Shown here: in pieces, positions 38,900-51,840 of the stretch
How positions within the stretch are numbered: position 1 is the first letter of the stretch
How the letters are laid out: each line of letters opens with the position of its first letter
Made by a program: the position numbers and the translations under genes
Notes under the pieces: generated by a model
What the model was told of the DNA's origin: nothing
What the model saw: the letters and a program-made list of their open reading frames with translations, nothing else
The model's database searches: none
Source of the DNA: Xiphophorus maculatus
Taxonomy: Eukaryota; Chordata; Actinopteri; Cyprinodontiformes; Poeciliidae
Reading direction: 5' to 3'
Assembly (NCBI RefSeq): GCF_002775205.1
Contig: NC_036447.1
Location: 22,798,501-22,862,500 of the forward strand
DNA: 64,000 nucleotides

Positions 38900-39221
38900 T
38901 CCTTAGGGGAAAGAAAAGGGAAAAGATCTTATCCCGGTTTGTTTCGCAAGCAACGCCATATCTTCCAGATGAATCAGCAGCAACAGGTCGGGGCAGGCCT
39001 GGCCAGACAGTGATGAATGAAAGTAAAAAAGTAAAAAAATAAAAAAAAAACACACACAAAACGGAAACACTGCGACGTGTGAGCAAGTGAATCTGCTGGG
39101 AGCGTTTAAATAACACGCAGCCACGGTCCGGGTTACGCACTCAAGAAGCTCCTGCCTTCAAGTTTGTTTTTGGTTTTTTTTTTTTCTACGCTGAGCTTCA
39201 ACCCGCAGCCAGGCAGACGTG
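38900..39221 (+). promoter_or_regulatory. proximal promoter and 5' UTR of the PLPP-like gene
   Basis: A TATA-like TTTAAATA near 39105-39112 lies about 110 bases before the ATG. It is followed by CACTCAAGAAGCTCCTGCC and a poly(T) tract within the probable 5' UTR. The start site is inferred from the TATA-like motif only. Confidence 0.4.
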
Positions 39222-42200
39222 ATGTTGGATACGTTCGGGACGCACAGCACCACGGTGGCCGTGCCGAGTGCGGAGCTCCAGCTCAAAGTGTCGGACAGGA
39301 AGGTCAGCCCGACGCCGGCGGTGATGGGGATGGACAGCGGGAAGAAACTCCTGGAGATAACGGGACCTGCTCTGTCCAAAAGGAGATTCCTGGTGGGATT
39401 AGACCTGCTCTGCCTCCTTCTCGGTAAATAAGCGATCACTCTAAACATGCATCCAGAAAGGCTCACACAGCTGAGTGCATTTTTAAGCAGCAGCAGCGCT
39501 TAAGATCATGGTTCAGAAAGTTTTTGGTACCTTTCTTTAGTGTGTCGTGTTATTTTACGGAAATACAGCGACATCATTTGAATCTCTTAGAAGTTATTTG
39601 GTTGTGTGTCATAATCATAATCAACTGTTTGTGTCGCTGTTTGTGACAAAAACAAACGTTTTTTTTTTATTAAAAAATGAATTCAAATTTAAAAAAATGT
39701 TTCAATACGTTGAAACATTTTCAAATGACTGAATCCCCTGTGACCTTGTGGTTTCTCTTTTCCAGTTTTAACAGTTGTAATATTCATTTACTATATTCGT
39801 TATTATATTATATTTTTTACATCACTTGGGCATAAAAATAAAACCTCACATGCTGCTTGGCTTTACCTGTTACTGTTAGTGTTGAAACGATTCTTTATAC
39901 TTCCCTCTTTTTTGTAACTTCACTCATGTTATCTTCTGCTCTGCTTAGTTTCTAAATCCTTCCTATTTTTTTTTTTTTTAGATAAGAGAAGACACCCAGC
40001 AGCTGAAACTGGGATAATCAGAATATTAGAACTAAAATGACTCCAGGTTTGGTTTGCAAGTTAGTTTAAAATATGTCCAAGTTTTAAAAAGTTCCGGTTT
40101 CAAAAACACAAAACAATATATTCCATCACACATAGTTCCTTTGCCCTCGGGGCGCTGTAATGAGAGGAGCAGAGTGTTTTGTTCGGCTGTGTGACGCACA
40201 GAGTAAAACAGGATTGTCTCTCCAACTCTTGTTGCTGAAAACTGCTAACTGAAGGAAGGCCAAGCAACACTTTTAGCTGACTGGAAATATTTCCAGTACT
40301 AAAAAACCTGGACAGAGCTGATATGGAAACTCTTAGGGCTATGGAGACGATATAACATTCAATATCGATTTAACAAAATAGGTCAGAAATACAAAACTTG
40401 TTCCTTTTGTCCTTCAAAATAAGTCTCAAGCAACATATCTCACACTTATTTCAACTGAAGGAGTCACATGCTAACACTAACTAAATATTGCTTTATGAGA
40501 GAGACTTTACTTTGACTAAACGGTGTCACAAGATCTTGTTACACACCCATTTATTGATCACTTTTATTAGGGTAACACTGTACAAGCGGAGTGTAAAGCA
40601 GCTGACTGATGGCTAGCTACCTGAGCAGCTAGCCTCACTAGTTACTAACCAAGTTCAAGATAACAAGCAGATATTAGCTGAACCAGGTAACATCAGCTTG
40701 CTAGACATATACTATTCTGTCACACAAAATGACAAAATGTATAGTAGGGTTGTCCCGATTTGTTATTGACATTGGAAAACGATCCGATATCGATATCAGA
40801 TTATATCGGCCTGCCTTTCCATTCAGCCGCTCTTTTAACCCTCACCCAGACCTTTGTGAGTCAGTCGGTCACATACCAGTTGTTGTTGACTGTTCACTGT
40901 TTGAGTAATATAACTTGATCAACAACATTCCACGCTACAAAATAAGTAAGAACATTTTGTATGATTTGTGCTGATATTGTATCGGATTAATACCAGTATC
41001 GGTCAAAGCTGTAATATCGGTATCATATTGGAAGTGAAAAAGTTGTATCGGGACACCCCCAATGCGTATTATTATGCCCAAAAGCATACAGTACATAAAA
41101 ACAAAAGCAGTCATGTTTTAAGTGAATATTATGATTCTTTGAGAATGTTATTCCAGCTGCAGTCTATTTAAAGGGCATTTAGTTTAAATTGATTGAGAGA
41201 ATGTCCTCCCTTCATCTACATGTGAACCCTTCCCTCTTCATGTGGCCTATTGAGCGCGCTGTACCAGCTGGTCTGTGCATTGCCTGGGGATTTCTGCTCT
41301 TTCCATGACAACATCCCAGTTCTCAGGGCTCGGGGAAAGTCTGGGGAGGATTTGGTTTAAAGAAATATGCTTACCATTCATGGGTACTGCATGTTTGTGT
41401 GCATCACCTATTGCTGACCGACAAGCTAGCAATAAACAAGGGCCGATTATTGGTCAAATGGAAAAGCTGTATGGAGAAGTGATTCATTTTAACAACAGTT
41501 TGGGTAAGTCGAGAAGAGAGGGAGCACCGTGAGAAGTCCCTGTATCTCTTCTAGCTCTCCACTCCCTGCTTTGTTCGGTGTGCGCAGGCATGCACAACAG
41601 ACAACGGAGGAAGAGGCAGAGAGGGGTCGGACGACCAGAGACAAGCAGAGACAGTGTGAAGCTGGCTCTGCTGCTCCATTTACTCTTTGTTTTGCTGGGC
41701 AGAGTTGAACTGGAGTCATAAACATCCCCTCCACCCCCCTCACCCTCCTCTTCCTCCTCAACAACAGAAACCTTCTCACACACATGCGCAGTGGGAGCTG
41801 GGTCTTTGTTGGGGCTCTGCCTTACTGTGCTGCTTTCTTTCCAGTCTCAGTGGATTCAGATTGTATTCATTCGGGGAACAGAAGATCTCTGCTGCTCTTC
41901 CTTAGAGTCTTTTACATCCCAGTGGAGCGGTTTGGTGACCTCCACATTCTTGATTGTTGTTTTCCTGTAAAAATAATCCACATTTGACTTTTTCTCCTCT
42001 CCCAAATCCCCTATACTACAGAGCATTCGCCATTGGCTTGGACCATATGCGTCAAACTCGAGGCCCGTGGGCCAAATCCGGCCCGCCATAGCTCTTTATG
42101 CGACCCTAGATTCTAGACTGAACACTAGGTGTGCTTAAATATTATGTAATCAATCAAATTAATGCAGTTTTTATCTGTTTACTGCCAAATTATATTAATC

Positions 42201-45200
42201 AGTCCCTCCATTTTCTTGAAAATTATTGTGGAAATTCACGCAAAATTAACAAAACCCCGCACTTTTCTTGCGCTAATAATTGCGAGTTTATTGCAGATTT
42301 TTCTTTAAAATTGTCCAAAACTTTCTCACTTGTACAAAACATCTGCCTCGGTCTTAATTGATGTCAGATTGTGTTACGTGAAGTTACATTTACCGTCATA
42401 AATAAGCGCAAATATTGCAAATGTTTCGAAATTAGAATCACAAAATACTGAAAACATGTTGAAAAATATAAATGTTATCCTTCCTTTTGACTCTGGACTG
42501 TACTGCTGAGCTTCTGTTCTGTGGTGTGTTGTTGTTGTTATTAAACAAAAAATTAATAAACATATCTACAAAAAAAAAGAAGAATTCGTTGATATTTTAA
42601 TAATTTGTGAACGGGTTTTATCAATACATTCTGTCACAACCGGCCGCTTATAAGAGACTTCGTGATTTTGATTTGGCCCAAAAGAAAACTCTGGCTTAAA
42701 CTTTTAACATGCTTAGCATTATTTTGTGTCAGGGCTACTCTGATTTATCGGCCAGCCATTGTATCACTCCACCAATGCTGACTCGGTTACTTTCTTACTA
42801 TATCGACATTTCAGACAAAAAAAAATTGTTATGGCCAAAATCAGAATCGGCAGGTCAAGGCATTTTAAAGATCGGCAATTGGCAATGGGCCAGAAAACTG
42901 CAATTGCTGCCTCCAATCCTACTCTGTATTAAAACATAATGAGAAATATCTACCAACAGATCAGTGTAGTATTTTTTTAAAATTGAAATTTTTAGCATAA
43001 GTTATCCCAGTCTACAGAAAATTGAATTAGTTAAGCTAACAGTGGTTTCAAGGTTTATCAAAACATTTGCACGAAACACTTTGGATTTTTGAATCTGAAG
43101 TGGCTTAAGGACACAGAAATGTCTTTTCAAAATAAGAGTGGCTGTCCAGTGGTTTACTGCAGGCGAGTCACAAACAAAGCCGTTCCTCCAAGACCTTTAA
43201 ACCGCGCTGGAAAAAAGTAATTGCAGAAGCTTGTCGAAGAGATTCAAAACCTTCGCAGTGTTTTATTTGTGAATTAGCGATTGAATTAGCGGGTACTTCA
43301 GCGCTACATTCAATGATGCACTCGGCATTAGCATTCCAGCATATTTATTGCAAGGTTTTGCACAAATGACCGTTGTTGTGAGTTTTCATTAAAAATGCCA
43401 GGTGTGGACATTTGATTGAGAATCAACGGGTGTTCCTTTTTGAGAGAGAAATAAACAACAACAAAAGTAATTCAATTAAAAACAGCAACAATGAGTGAAT
43501 GGAGTGAGAGCTAGGAATGTTTTTATTGGAAGCAGAGTAAAGCTGAAGTGTTCTTGCCTGAGGGTCAATTAAAATTCATGTCCGGTCGTAACACTTGCAG
43601 CTTTTCAGCATATCAGAGATGTTCGTCGCTGTGACACATGAACTGTGACATTTGTGTGTTTTTGTTTGTTGTTGTTTTTAAACCAGCAGAGTCTGTACGG
43701 TTATCTGTTGGGCTAACCCAGTGTCCGCCTCTTCTCTGTCCGCGCAGCATCGATTCCTTTCCTCGTATGCGAGCTGAAGGTAGTGAAACCCTTCAAGAGG
43801 GGCTTCACATGTGGAGACCCCAGCATCACCTACCCTTATCTGTCCAACGAAGTCATTTCAGATAAGCTTCTTATCGCAGGTGGAATCATCATCACAGGCT
43901 TTGCAGTGAGTTTTCAAGATTCCCCACACACCCACACACCCCCCACACCCACACACCTCCACCCCCCCACCCCCCCCACACACACACACCTCCCCCCCCA
44001 CACACACACCCCTCCTCCCATCACAGCAGCTCATTTTTCAAAATAAACCGTTTCTCTCTTCCTTTCTGAACTTTCTCCATCCTTCAGATTGCGCTCGGGG
44101 AGTGCCACCGGGCGCGCTTCCGCAGCGTCAGCTCCAAATCATTCGTGAGGAACCTGTACGTCTCCTGCCTGTACAAGGAGCTGGGCTCCTTCCTGTTCGG
44201 CTGCTGCGTCTGCCAGTCGCTCACCAACATGGCCAAGCTCAGCATCGGGCGGCTGCGGCCTCACTTCCTGCACGTGTGCGGCGTCACGTACGCGTCGCTC
44301 AACTGCACGCCGGGAACCTACGTGCCAAAAGTGAACTGTGCCAACCCTGACCACCGCTTAGTGGAAGAGGCCAGGTGAGGATCTGATTGATGGTGTGTGT
44401 GTCAGAAACTATACAGATATACAGGTGTGGGTTAATAAATTAAACTGTCATTAAAAAGTTAATTTATTTAATCAATTCATTAAGTACAGTCTGTAAATTT
44501 TTATTCTTTTCAGTAATTCGCCTCACTAAATAAAACAAATAGAGACAGACAGACAGACAGTTTATAAGTCAATTGTTTTTATGTTGGTTATGATGATTTT
44601 CACTTACCCAAAACTGAAAATACAACATTAAAGACAAGAATATTACATCAGACCAATAAAAAATGAATAAAGAAATGTGGGTTTTAATGTAAAGAGTGGT
44701 TAATGCCTGCTAATATGTTGTTATCTTCAAAATTTACTTTAAATCTGACTGGCGAGCCTCATTGGAACTCGTATTATAATTTACTGAATATGACTGTAGA
44801 TTCGTTCATCGAATGAAAGCCCAACATTTTAGTTTCACAAAAATGTGAAAATCTCACATAAAGACCAACGTTTGTTTTTTACAGCCTTCAGAGGGTGAAC
44901 CACAAATCAGTGGAAAGTTGAGTGGATGGAAAAACTGTGATCAAAAAAAAAAAAAAAAGATGTGCAAGTAAAAGGATGTTCATTAATGCAGTAATTCTTG
45001 CCCATGTATTTCTCTAGGCGACAATATATCTATATAACTGTCCATTCTTGTATTGAAATACTGAAACAAATTCCCTTTTGCATGATATTCTAATTTATTG
45101 AGGTTCACCTGTAAAAGCGGATGGCGTATTTATGAATTTTCTGTGTGATGCCCATCAGTTACCTATAAATCTAAATGCTTTTTTCTGTTTTTGTAGGAAG

Positions 45201-47407
45201 TCCTTCTTCTCTGGCCACGCTTCTTTTGCCTTGTACTCCATGCTGTATTTAGCGGTGAGTTTCTACGTTTTCTATGAATATCTTTTCTTTTTTTTTCATA
45301 AAAATGGAAATACGTCAGCTAAAGAAATGATCATTTAAAGTTTGTCTATGTCTTACTGAAAGTGTAACCTTGTAAACACACATAGAAACCATTTATCAAA
45401 ATGTACCACATTAGTTAGTGTGTGTTTAATTCTTTGATAGTCGAGCACCAATGAGTTCACAATGAACTTAAATGTTATGTTATTGTGCAGGTTCACCAAT
45501 CAGACATCAGGGTCTTTTTTTAAAGACGTTTTAAATAATTTTCTTCAGAAGTAAATATAGCCAAATGAATTGATCAGTAGAGATTTAAAACTATGATAAA
45601 TTCAAGTTTTATTTGACGATTTTCACATTAAATGAATTAGAAATACTGTTAATAAATAAATAATAACTACTGTTGTTAAATTACTTAACAGCCCCTTAAA
45701 CAATTTTAGATAGACTTCTGTATTTGCTTTGTATCAAATGTCGAATTTCACTTATATTATCAAGAATTTATTTCATGTTTTTTCTTTTTCTACTCCTCCG
45801 TTCTTTCGCACCACGAAGCACTCTCGTTGACTAGCCAAACTCGGAATATTTATATTTCTCCTGTTACAGTCGTCGTGTTCATATATTGGAAAAGAAAAGA
45901 AAACATTTCTGCGGCATTTATTTGTCGTCAGTGCAGTTAGCGACATAAAGTGAAATAATGAGCGAGGACGGAGAGCGAAGGATACGAGGCAGACAAAGGC
46001 CGCTTTGTTTCACTGTGGGAGGAGCGTCACTGTGGCCCCCACAGCTCTGCTGCATTGTGTGTGAAATGTGTGTGGATGTGGATGTGGGAGCTTGTGTGTG
46101 AACCCCGGTGCCCTCATCACAAGTTGGATTAGAACGAGTTCAATTCGCTGATTTTAATACTCCAAATCAAGCTTACAGTAATTATTTAAAAAAAAAAAAA
46201 AATCAATAAGACTAAACTAAACAACCCCCTCAAAACCTTAGACCTTGAACTCAGATTAAGGTTAAAACTTGTAGTTGTAATAATTAGTGAAGCAATCAGA
46301 CTCCGTTTGGAGAGTCGATACTGTCTCAAACATATTTAGACCAAAAATTTGAAACATCTTTACAAACTCACATAATAAGAGCAATTTTGTCATAATGTTA
46401 CAATAAAACACTTTAAGCGTTATTTATAGAGCACAATTCAGCAACAAGGTAGTTCAAAGTGCTTTACGTCATAAAAACATCATACGGTTAGCAGTTACGA
46501 AAGAAGCAACAAACATATCTTGTTAAATGCCATCATCAAAATCATCCAGGAAATACACATCAAATATATTGATCAATGTTCCAGTTATGAGTAAAGGCAG
46601 CTCTAAACAGGAGGGCTTTTAGCATTGATGAATTCAGTGTTTCGACATCTTTACGGTTTTCTGGAAGTTTGTTCTAAGATTTCTAATGCATATGACAAAA
46701 GAAACAACAACAAATTGTTCTCGAGCAGCTGAACGTTATGGGTTTGCAAATAAGTCTTACAAAAAGGAAGTGGGGGTTTCAATTAAAGGCCGACCTTTAA
46801 TATCAATGAAGAAGAAAGAAAGCTAACAGGTGTGAAAGTCCAAAACAAAAGATTTCCTGACTTTCATCCTGGGAAAAGAGCTCTGTCGATCTTTGGTGCT
46901 GTCCATTTTTATTACAGTCAGCTTTAAACCACTTTTTAGTTCTTTCCTGATTTACTCATGAATTGCTGAATGATCTCCAGAGCATTAAACATGTTGTTGT
47001 TGTTTGTAGTTCTACCTGCAGGCGAGGCTGACGTGGCGCGGCGCTCGGCTGCTGAGGCCGCTGCTGCAGTTCTTCCTGGTTCTCCTGGCTGTCTACACGG
47101 GTCTGACCCGCATCTCGGACTACAGGCACCACCCGTCGGACGTGCTGACAGGATACGTGCAGGGGGCTCTCACTGCGTACTGGGTGGTCAGTATTCCTCA
47201 CCGTCCCTGTTTGGTTCATCGGAGCGCGTCCACATGTCAGAGTCCGCTCGTGTCTCAAGTCGTGTTTGTGTTTGTCTGTTTCCCTTCCCCGCCTCCCCGC
47301 ACCGCCAGGCTTTCTACATCTCGCCGATGTTCAAAGGCTGTACGTCGGACCCGTCCTCGGCCGAGAAGCCGGACGGCCCCCCGTCTCCTCAGCAGACTGT
47401 CTGCTGA
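39222..47407 (+). CDS. phospholipid phosphatase of the LPP family (PLPP2/PLPP3-like), six exons
   Basis: Exons: 39222-39423, 43748-43905, 44088-44374, 45197-45254, 47010-47186, 47309-47407; GT-AG sites and phases agree, giving 326 residues. Six TM helices are expected. All three catalytic motifs are intact: C1 K170...R177-P178 ([10 protein letters not shown]), C2 S221-G-H223 ([10 protein letters not shown]) and C3 R269...H275...D279 ([12 protein letters not shown]). N192-C-T is the usual luminal glycosylation site. It is thus an active-type ecto- or luminal lipid phosphate phosphatase (phosphatidate, lysophosphatidate, sphingosine-1-phosphate), unlike inactive PLPPR proteins. The long N-terminal tail (about 54 residues before TM1), [10 protein letters not shown] and [15 protein letters not shown] look most like PLPP3. 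The 19p-like neighbourhood instead points to PLPP2 or to an ohnologue lost in mammals, so no symbol is given. The C-terminal tail is short and proline-rich, ending QQTVC. Confidence 0.88.
40745..41060. mobile_element. hAT-like MITE with GTTGTCCCGAT termini
   Basis: Left end TAGGGTTGTCCCGATT, right end TTGTATCGGGACACCCCC. The inside is rich in ATATCGAT/ATCGGTAT motifs. The inverted ends and the GATATCGATATC inner sequence are typical of a common fish non-autonomous hAT family. An exact 8-bp target duplication is not obvious. Confidence 0.65.
42045..42360. repeat. hAT/Charlie-like repeat fragment
   Basis: GCGTCAAACTCGAGGCCCGT followed by GGGCCAAATCCGGCCCGCCA is the recognisable end of a widespread vertebrate hAT-type repeat. 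The sequence that follows is AT-rich and consistent with its interior. Confidence 0.6.
43921..44020. repeat. (CCCACA)n low-complexity tract
   Basis: C/A-rich stretch in intron 2 of the PLPP-like gene, just after the exon 2 donor. Confidence 0.9.
44422..45111. mobile_element. 690-bp Tc1-like MITE in PLPP intron 3
   Basis: Flanked by TA on both sides (44420-44421 and 45112-45113). Left end CAGGTGTGGGTTAATAAATT and right end CTAATTTATTGAGGTTCACCTG form diverged terminal inverted repeats that extend inward (GTTAATTTATTTAATCAATT against CTGAAACAAATTCCCTTTTG). No transposase is seen. It lies 85 bases before the exon 4 acceptor. Confidence 0.72.
44535..44562. repeat. (GACA)n microsatellite
   Basis: Short AGACAGACAGACAG tract inside the 690-bp MITE. 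Confidence 0.8.
46395..46700. repeat. fish LINE/SINE-like interspersed repeat (copy B)
   Basis: GCGTTATTTATAGAGCACAA, TTCAGCAACAAGGTAGTTCA, AAGTGCTTTACG and TTTTCTGGAAGTTTGTTCTA parallel the 36105-36690 copy. Located in PLPP intron 4. Confidence 0.6.
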
Positions 47408-48481
47408 AAACCCCACAAGCCAGAGGAGCGCCTGGCAATTTCCTCTGAAATCAAAAGACATACCTCAGCGTTTTGACAGGGGGAGCAGACAAAGACTTTC
47501 GGAGACAATTTCTGCAGCTCATAAAAGAGAGAGAGAGAGAGAGAGAGAAAAGACATTGAAGTGATTGAGAGGAAGCAACAGAAGGAGACTGAAAACTGCA
47601 TCTGTTATGTAAACAGACTGAGCCCGCGACCTTTTGCCCTTGTGACTGGTAACCTGTGAGGTGAGACTGAAAACAGGAGCCACCATAACTACGCACCACT
47701 TGTACATGTATAAATATTTTTAAGGCACAAAGGATAACGTCAAGGCACATTTCATTTCAGTGTTAGTGTCATTACCACGTTGCAATGAATAGAACGTAAT
47801 ATATTTTTTTATAAACACAGATTGTATTATTTAACAGTTTTTACATAATTTCATACGCTGCTGAATGTAAGTACTCATTTTTTCTTCATGCGTTTGGCCA
47901 GATGTAGGATTTGTTGTGTCATAAGAAAACGACTAATAGACTTCCTAACAGAATATAACATACAGGAAAAATACTGAAATCATCAGCAGAGGTCATTTGT
48001 GATGTACACGTGTCAGTGTTGCTAGAAGTAAAATGTTTTATAAATATTTTGTGTTTTGATTGTGATTATTTTCCTCTTACTGCAAAAAAAAAGTATTTTT
48101 GGTCTATGTTTTAGTGTAAATATCTAAATAACCTTTAAATAGGACAAAACTAGCTTACAAGTAATTTTCTACAAGATATAGGAGCTTATTTTAAATAAAT
48201 AATTCCTCAATATTGATGAAAAGGTATTATTTCCACTGGCAGATAATGTCACTATTGTCATAGTAAAAATATTCTTGTTATAAGTGAAATAATATGCACT
48301 GGAAATAATGCTTCTTAGTGTGAAATTAAACTCTACCAAAACGTATTGTACTCCAAATATCTGAAGCTCATTCTACTAGAAAATTCACAAAAAAAGTGTT
48401 TGCATTTTTCAGTTTTAGAAAACGTGATAAGCAAGAATATGATTTTGTACAATGAATGCAAAATTACAGGCTGATAATAAA
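47408..48481 (+). promoter_or_regulatory. 3' UTR of the PLPP-like gene
   Basis: Contains a (GA)n run at 47526-47549. Candidate AATAAA signals are at 48194-48199 and 48476-48481. The first lies inside the MITE half copy at 48079-48330, so the transposon may supply or extend the transcript end. The real end is unknown. Confidence 0.45.
48079..48330. mobile_element. half copy of the CACTGCAAAAA foldback MITE
   Basis: ACTGCAAAAA, then CTTACAAGTAATTTTCTACA, AGATATAGGAGCTTATTTTA, CCTCAATATTGATGAAAAGG and TTTCCACTGGCAGATAATGT. These match the left half of the 5372-5723 element in the same order. Confidence 0.7.
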
Positions 48482-48989
48482 CATTAATGTTTATACTTAG
48501 GCCTGAATATTCACAGGAAGGTCTGCTTTGCTATCTAAACATTTAGAGTTTCTGATATGTTTTGTAAAAACATAAGGTTTGTAAGTTTTTACAAACCTTT
48601 TTTTTGTGTTTTTAAAATATAAAAAACATATGTACTTCATCAATTTATAAAAGTTTGATGAAGTATATTTATTTTTAGATCTAAAAATGTTTGCACTTGG
48701 TTGATTGTGTGTTATTCTATTGGTAATCGTTTCAGTGTTTGTTTGTTTTTTCTTTATTTTCATAATTTGTTTTCACCAAATTTTCATCTGCACCGGATCA
48801 TCTTTCTGTTTCCTCTTCATTCTTTTCTCTTTTAGTTTTACATTTTAATTGTTTTTTTTTTGGTTGTTTTTTTTTACATCTTTTCTTGTCTGATGATCTA
48901 CGTAAAAGTCAAAAATGAAAATACAATGAAACAATTTTTATTTATTTAGAAAACTGAAGACTTAAAAATGAAAATGGTTGGTAAAAGTT

Positions 48990-49020
48990 TATATATATAC
49001 AGTATATACTATACTGTATA

Positions 49021-49100
<80 letters not shown>
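48990..49100. repeat. (TA)n(GA)n microsatellite
   Basis: TATATACAGTATATAC-type palindromic start, then about 60 bases of TA and about 26 bases of GA. Confidence 0.95.
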
Positions 49101-49101
<1 letters not shown>

Positions 49102-51754
49102 TTACATTAAACTAAAAATGAGTCTATTAACCATACCCTCCTCAATAATACAACACTTTGCAAAAGATTAATGTGAAACCACACCATAGAAGTAAATTAA
49201 TAGTAAAAAAATCTTTATTTGATCAAGAGAAGTAATACAATCTTTATTCCTGTCATTAAAATCATACACAGTCATTTTTAAATTAAGTTTTGTAGTTAAT
49301 CTTTCTTCTCAGCAGAACTATCTGAACTCATCGTTTCATCAAGTTCTTCTCTGCTGCCTAAAATGAATCCCATCAACTCCATCACTGGAGTTTCAGGAAC
49401 AAGGTGTCTCTGATTTCATCGCCTCTTACTTCAGAATATGGCTACATTGTCACATGTACCAATTCGTTATACTTATATTGCCCGTGAAAATGTCATTTTT
49501 CCATATTTTCAAATTTTCTCAGAAATGTAATGATCATGTACAACGATCGAACTTGTAAAGTTATCCTTTTGATAAAAGTTCCAGTTAAAGTGATTTGTCA
49601 CTGAATGCGTTCTGCACTGCTGCTCTATAATCATTTCAAACTGATAATTTTATCTTCATTAAAAAGATCCACACCAGTCATTCGTTGGATGTTTTCAGCA
49701 ACAATTTTCTTTTTTTTTATCTCTTGGTTTCTGTACAGTTTGTTGCAAAAGTCATTAAGTTATCCCTCAGTTCTTAAGTAAAAAATGGCTTTAATCAATA
49801 TTTCTTTCTATTTCTTCAGGTCTTTTAAAGATTTTCTTTTTCACAGAGGAACAGCCCCAATATCTGCCAACATCTAAAAGGATATTTGTTTGACCTCTTT
49901 GCACCCAAAAAGCTTTCAAAATTCATGGGCGAAACTGGTTTTGTGTCTACTTCAGAAGTAGCAAAGAACCAGTGATGAAACGTTTTCACTTTGCTACCAG
50001 AGGGACAGGAACTCAGATGTTCCCATTCCTTTATTTTCTAAAAAAAAAAACAAAAAAAAAAACAGGTTAAACAGTTTAACACAAACAAAACTGAGATCTT
50101 GGCAACAAGTAATCAATCAACTAGAAGACAATGCATCTCCTTTTTTCTGAACATAGAAACTTTTTATCTGCATTTTCCTAATTTTTCAAAGAAAACATTT
50201 TATTACGTGCTGCTGTGGTCAGGTACTAGCACCGCACAGGAAATGAGTGGATTCCAAAGAAAATATTTAAAAGACTTGTAGAAAGCCTGAAGAAGTGACT
50301 TTTCTTTAGAGTCTTAGAGTGGAAATACAGGATGACCTAAGACTTTTGCACTGTTTTGCAGCCGTTTCATGTTTTGTACAGAGATGTTGCAATATGTCAG
50401 AGTCGTTGTCCTAAATGCCACACAGCAGAGACCGTCAGCCATGAGACCCCTTCACCATTTCATACTTTCCTGGTTTTATGTTTCGGTTGATCGGATATTT
50501 TGGGTCCGTAAAAGAGCAGTGTGCCATTGAACGCTTCGTACCGACCATCGGTTTGTATCTGCCTTGGTGACCTTTGCCCTCAGTTTGGTCATTAAGATCT
50601 TACAGTCATAATTATTTTTGATTTGATAAGGAGTCATAATGTCTTACTTCATGGGTCAACTGGTCCGAATGAGAACCAGACACACAATGAATGAAATTAG
50701 GGTATAATATAAAGAATTTAAAAAAAAATTATATACAATAAATTAAATAGGTAAGACTTGTCCAATTTAATCATTATTCATCTCTTATTGATCAAAAATA
50801 CTTATTCAAACTGAAATTTTAAATTGAGGTTTTGTTAAAAAATGCTCTAAAGGGTTAATGTCTTACCTGTGTCAGATTACAATCATTTAGTATAAATCCA
50901 GATTATCTGATCACAAAGATTAAGCTAACAGCTCGTCAGAGAAAGGCCAAGACCAAAGACGTCTGTCGTCTCAGAACACATTAAGAACATGAGAGAGATA
51001 CTGTATATGCAAACACCGCTTTATAATCATTTAGGCCATTTGCATTCAGTAGATATATTCAGAGAAATGGCTGATTGTTACACAGGAAACTGTGCAACAA
51101 TCAGCGTAGAAGAAGCAGCACACCACTGTGTGAAATATTTCTGAGTGAAATATCTCGTTTCTTGCCTGATAAAGAGGAGTGATAAGCAAAAATACAGTTT
51201 ATTCATCATTGCCATGTTGTTCTATCAGATAGTAACTCTGACCAGAAGTGCTTTCACATCTGATAACCTGGTAGACTGGGCTGGACTGGGGACTAAAATT
51301 GCAACATTTGTTACATTTTCAGCTTGTGCAGGTGGCTTTAACACTACAGCGTCTCAAACAAACCAAAAACTTTTGAAAATCTTGTTCACCTCCTCACCTG
51401 TGGTGGCGCTGCGCCAAGAACTACTGAAGGAAACGACACGAAAGTCTCTGAACAAGACGACAAGCACAGCTTCCTTTTTCTCAAAATGTACACAAAAGTG
51501 AAGTTTTAGTGAAGAGTATTTCTCTTTTGTCTTTGGTAGGAGACCACAAGCCTTTTCTTTCGCTAGCGCTAAACTAATGCATTTGTTTATGTTGTGTTTA
51601 CCCAGAATGCACAGTCCGCTTCCCGCCTTTGAAGCGGTCTCCGGTCCGTTTACGTCCACATGTGCATTCAAACTGCACCAGAGTTCACATTTATCAAAAC
51701 CTAAGTTGTAGGTGTATCAGAGTTCGATTCCACATTCACGCCTCTCCAAACAAA

Positions 51755-51840
51755 CCGGGCTTTCTAGGCAAACAAACTAGAGTTTGATGAAAACGGACTA
51801 AAAAGGACAGGTGTGAATGCACTCCTAAAATCTGCTTCAC
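51755..51840. repeat. end of a repeat with GTGCATTCACACC terminus
   Basis: AAAAAGGACAGGTGTGAATG then CACTCCT. Its complement (GTGCATTCACACCTGTCC) resembles the start of the sequence at 62800-62830 (GGGTGCGTTCACACCAGGAA), so both may be termini of one DNA-transposon family. Only the ends are recognisable. Confidence 0.4.

Larger units (their letters stand above)
39424..43747. other. intron 1 of the PLPP-like gene
   Basis: 4.3 kb with hAT-like MITE debris (40745-41060, 42045-42360 and about 42720-42900). Frames around 41484-41785 are low-complexity. No internal gene seen. Confidence 0.6.

Noticed and set aside
41484-41785. Two overlapping about 99-codon frames on the minus strand
   Set aside because: They overlap in different frames within PLPP intron 1 and show only low-complexity Glu/Gly or Ser/Leu composition.
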